This document shows positions 38,255-38,803 of a stretch of DNA of 38,803 nucleotides, piece by piece. Under the pieces are notes generated by a model. That model saw only the letters and a program-made list of their open reading frames with translations, was not told the origin of the DNA and did not search any database. Within the stretch, counting starts at the first letter, position 1. The number at the start of each line of letters is the position of its first letter. This DNA is from a virus, in IMG/VR virus record IMGVR_UViG_3300044713_000097, positions 1 to 38,803 of that record; one strand, 5' to 3'. Position numbers and translations under genes: made by a program.

Positions 38255-38803
38255 TTATTTCACCGTATGCTTCCACACCGTGGCCTCGCAAAAGCCTGTT
38301 CGCTTAGAGATTTCGTTGAGGGTTAATCCCTCTCCTCTAAGCTTGCGCATCAGATTTCCATCCGGGCGGCGACGGTCAGCAATGTGCTTGGAGTGCTCGC
38401 GGCCAGCTTTAATATCCGCAATACACTCTCTGACTCGCTTCTCAGCGTCTTCTAAGGTCAAAAATCCACCAAGAGCGATCTTAATCGTTGTGATCGACTT
38501 ACTTTCCCCGCGAGAAGGGGATCGAACTACATAAAACCTACCATCTCGCCTATCCTGTGTTACGGAAATTCCATATCCATATTTTCCAGTCCCGTAAGAC
38601 CTGGAAATAATTCGACCGCGTCGCTTTTTCTGATTTTCAGCGTGCGTTACCTCCTTGAGGTTTGATGGTGAGTTGTTCATCGCGTCGTCGTCGATATGGT
38701 CGATCTGATAACCCTCCAACGGCCAGCGACCATGCTTCAGTAACCACACTAGATGCGAGTGCGGAACCGAAACAACCGACCCATTCCATCCGATATCGAG
38801 GTG
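38255..38803 (-). CDS. HNH endonuclease with AP2-like and HTH regions (5' end wraps to 1-125)
   Basis: This is the main part of a 217-residue homing-type endonuclease; the last 20 bases duplicate positions 1-20. The HNH core is visible as HSHLVWLLKHG, then IDHIDDDAMNNSPSNLKEVT and ENQKKR, with the first His, the central DH pair and the Asn residues of the family. A middle segment (KYGYGISVTQ to LGGFLTLEDAEKRV) resembles an AP2-type DNA-binding domain. The C-terminus (LTLNEISKRTGFCEATVW) looks like a helix-turn-helix. The stop codon abuts the ATG of the tail stabilisation gene. The sequence looks more AT-rich than its neighbours, consistent with recent acquisition. No intron is evident, so it is probably free-standing. 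Confidence 0.88.
   Translation of the reverse strand, partial: HLDIGWNGSVVSVPHSHLVWLLKHGRWPLEGYQIDHIDDDAMNNSPSNLKEVTHAENQKKRRGRIISRSYGTGKYGYGISVTQDRRDGRFYVVRSPSRGESKSITTIKIALGGFLTLEDAEKRVRECIADIKAGREHSKHIADRRRPDGNLMRKLRGEGLTLNEISKRTGFCEATVWKHTVK
38784..38803. repeat. Terminal direct repeat, right copy
   Basis: Exact copy of positions 1-20. The repeat is as short as an assembly k-mer, and it lies inside the HNH coding sequence, so removing one copy gives a closed genome of 38,783 bases. Confidence 0.9.

Noticed and set aside
1-38803. 20-base terminal repeat as a biological direct terminal repeat
   Set aside because: It is very short, lies inside the HNH coding frame and joins it perfectly, which fits an assembly overlap of a circular molecule.
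1-38803. tRNA genes and CRISPR arrays
   Set aside because: No cloverleaf-like sequence or regularly spaced repeat-spacer array was seen by eye; a tRNAscan run would be decisive for tRNA genes.

Overview
The window is the complete or nearly complete genome of a temperate tailed phage with a P22-like (podovirus-type) virion module. The molecule is circular or circularly permuted. The first 20 bases are repeated exactly as the last 20, and an HNH endonuclease gene runs in frame across the junction (about 38,783 unique bases). The host is probably a GC-rich Pseudomonadota member, perhaps an alphaproteobacterium. That host guess rests only on composition and the P4-type integrase.

Layout. The virion block is on the minus strand, read from about 14.7 kb leftward, through position 1 and on from 38.8 kb down to 26.7 kb. 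In order it carries small terminase, a 725-base non-coding region rich in palindromes and hairpins, five small genes, large terminase, portal, a histidine phosphatase fused to what looks like the portal C-terminal domain, a conserved small protein, scaffold and major capsid protein. It continues with a capsid-associated protein, two Maf-like (DUF115/MptE-like) proteins, a gp4-like adaptor, the HNH gene, a gp10-like tail stabilisation protein, low-complexity virion proteins, a protein with an S74-like end, an 885-aa virion protein with a GH24 lysozyme domain, and four fibre-type proteins. From about 19.4 to 14.9 kb, also on the minus strand, lie integrase, an excisionase-like HTH protein, a DNA methyltransferase and a RepA-type ATPase followed by iteron-like repeats.

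The plus-strand block (19.7-26.8 kb) diverges from the integrase and is tightly coupled by ATGA, GTGA and TGATG overlaps. It encodes a compact nonulosonic (pseudaminic-type) acid pathway: PseB-like dehydratase, a half-size DegT/PseC-like aminotransferase, a minimal NeuB/PseI-like synthase, WbuX-like amidotransferase, PseH-like GNAT, WbuZ/HisF-like protein, SpsF/PseF-like cytidylyltransferase and a pseudaminic-acid-type methylase. A PseG hydrolase and a glutaminase subunit are not seen. The only candidates for transferring such a sugar are the two Maf-like proteins just downstream of the capsid gene. The central hypothesis is that this phage makes an activated, amidinated and methylated nonulosonic acid and attaches it either to its own virion or to a host surface structure.

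Other unusual points are a portal apparently split by a phosphatase gene, a membrane-protein ORF with a strong ribosome binding site nested out of frame inside the aminotransferase gene, and a control-like region with two copies of a 16-18 bp palindrome flanked by a 28-bp direct repeat. No phage repressor could be recognised.
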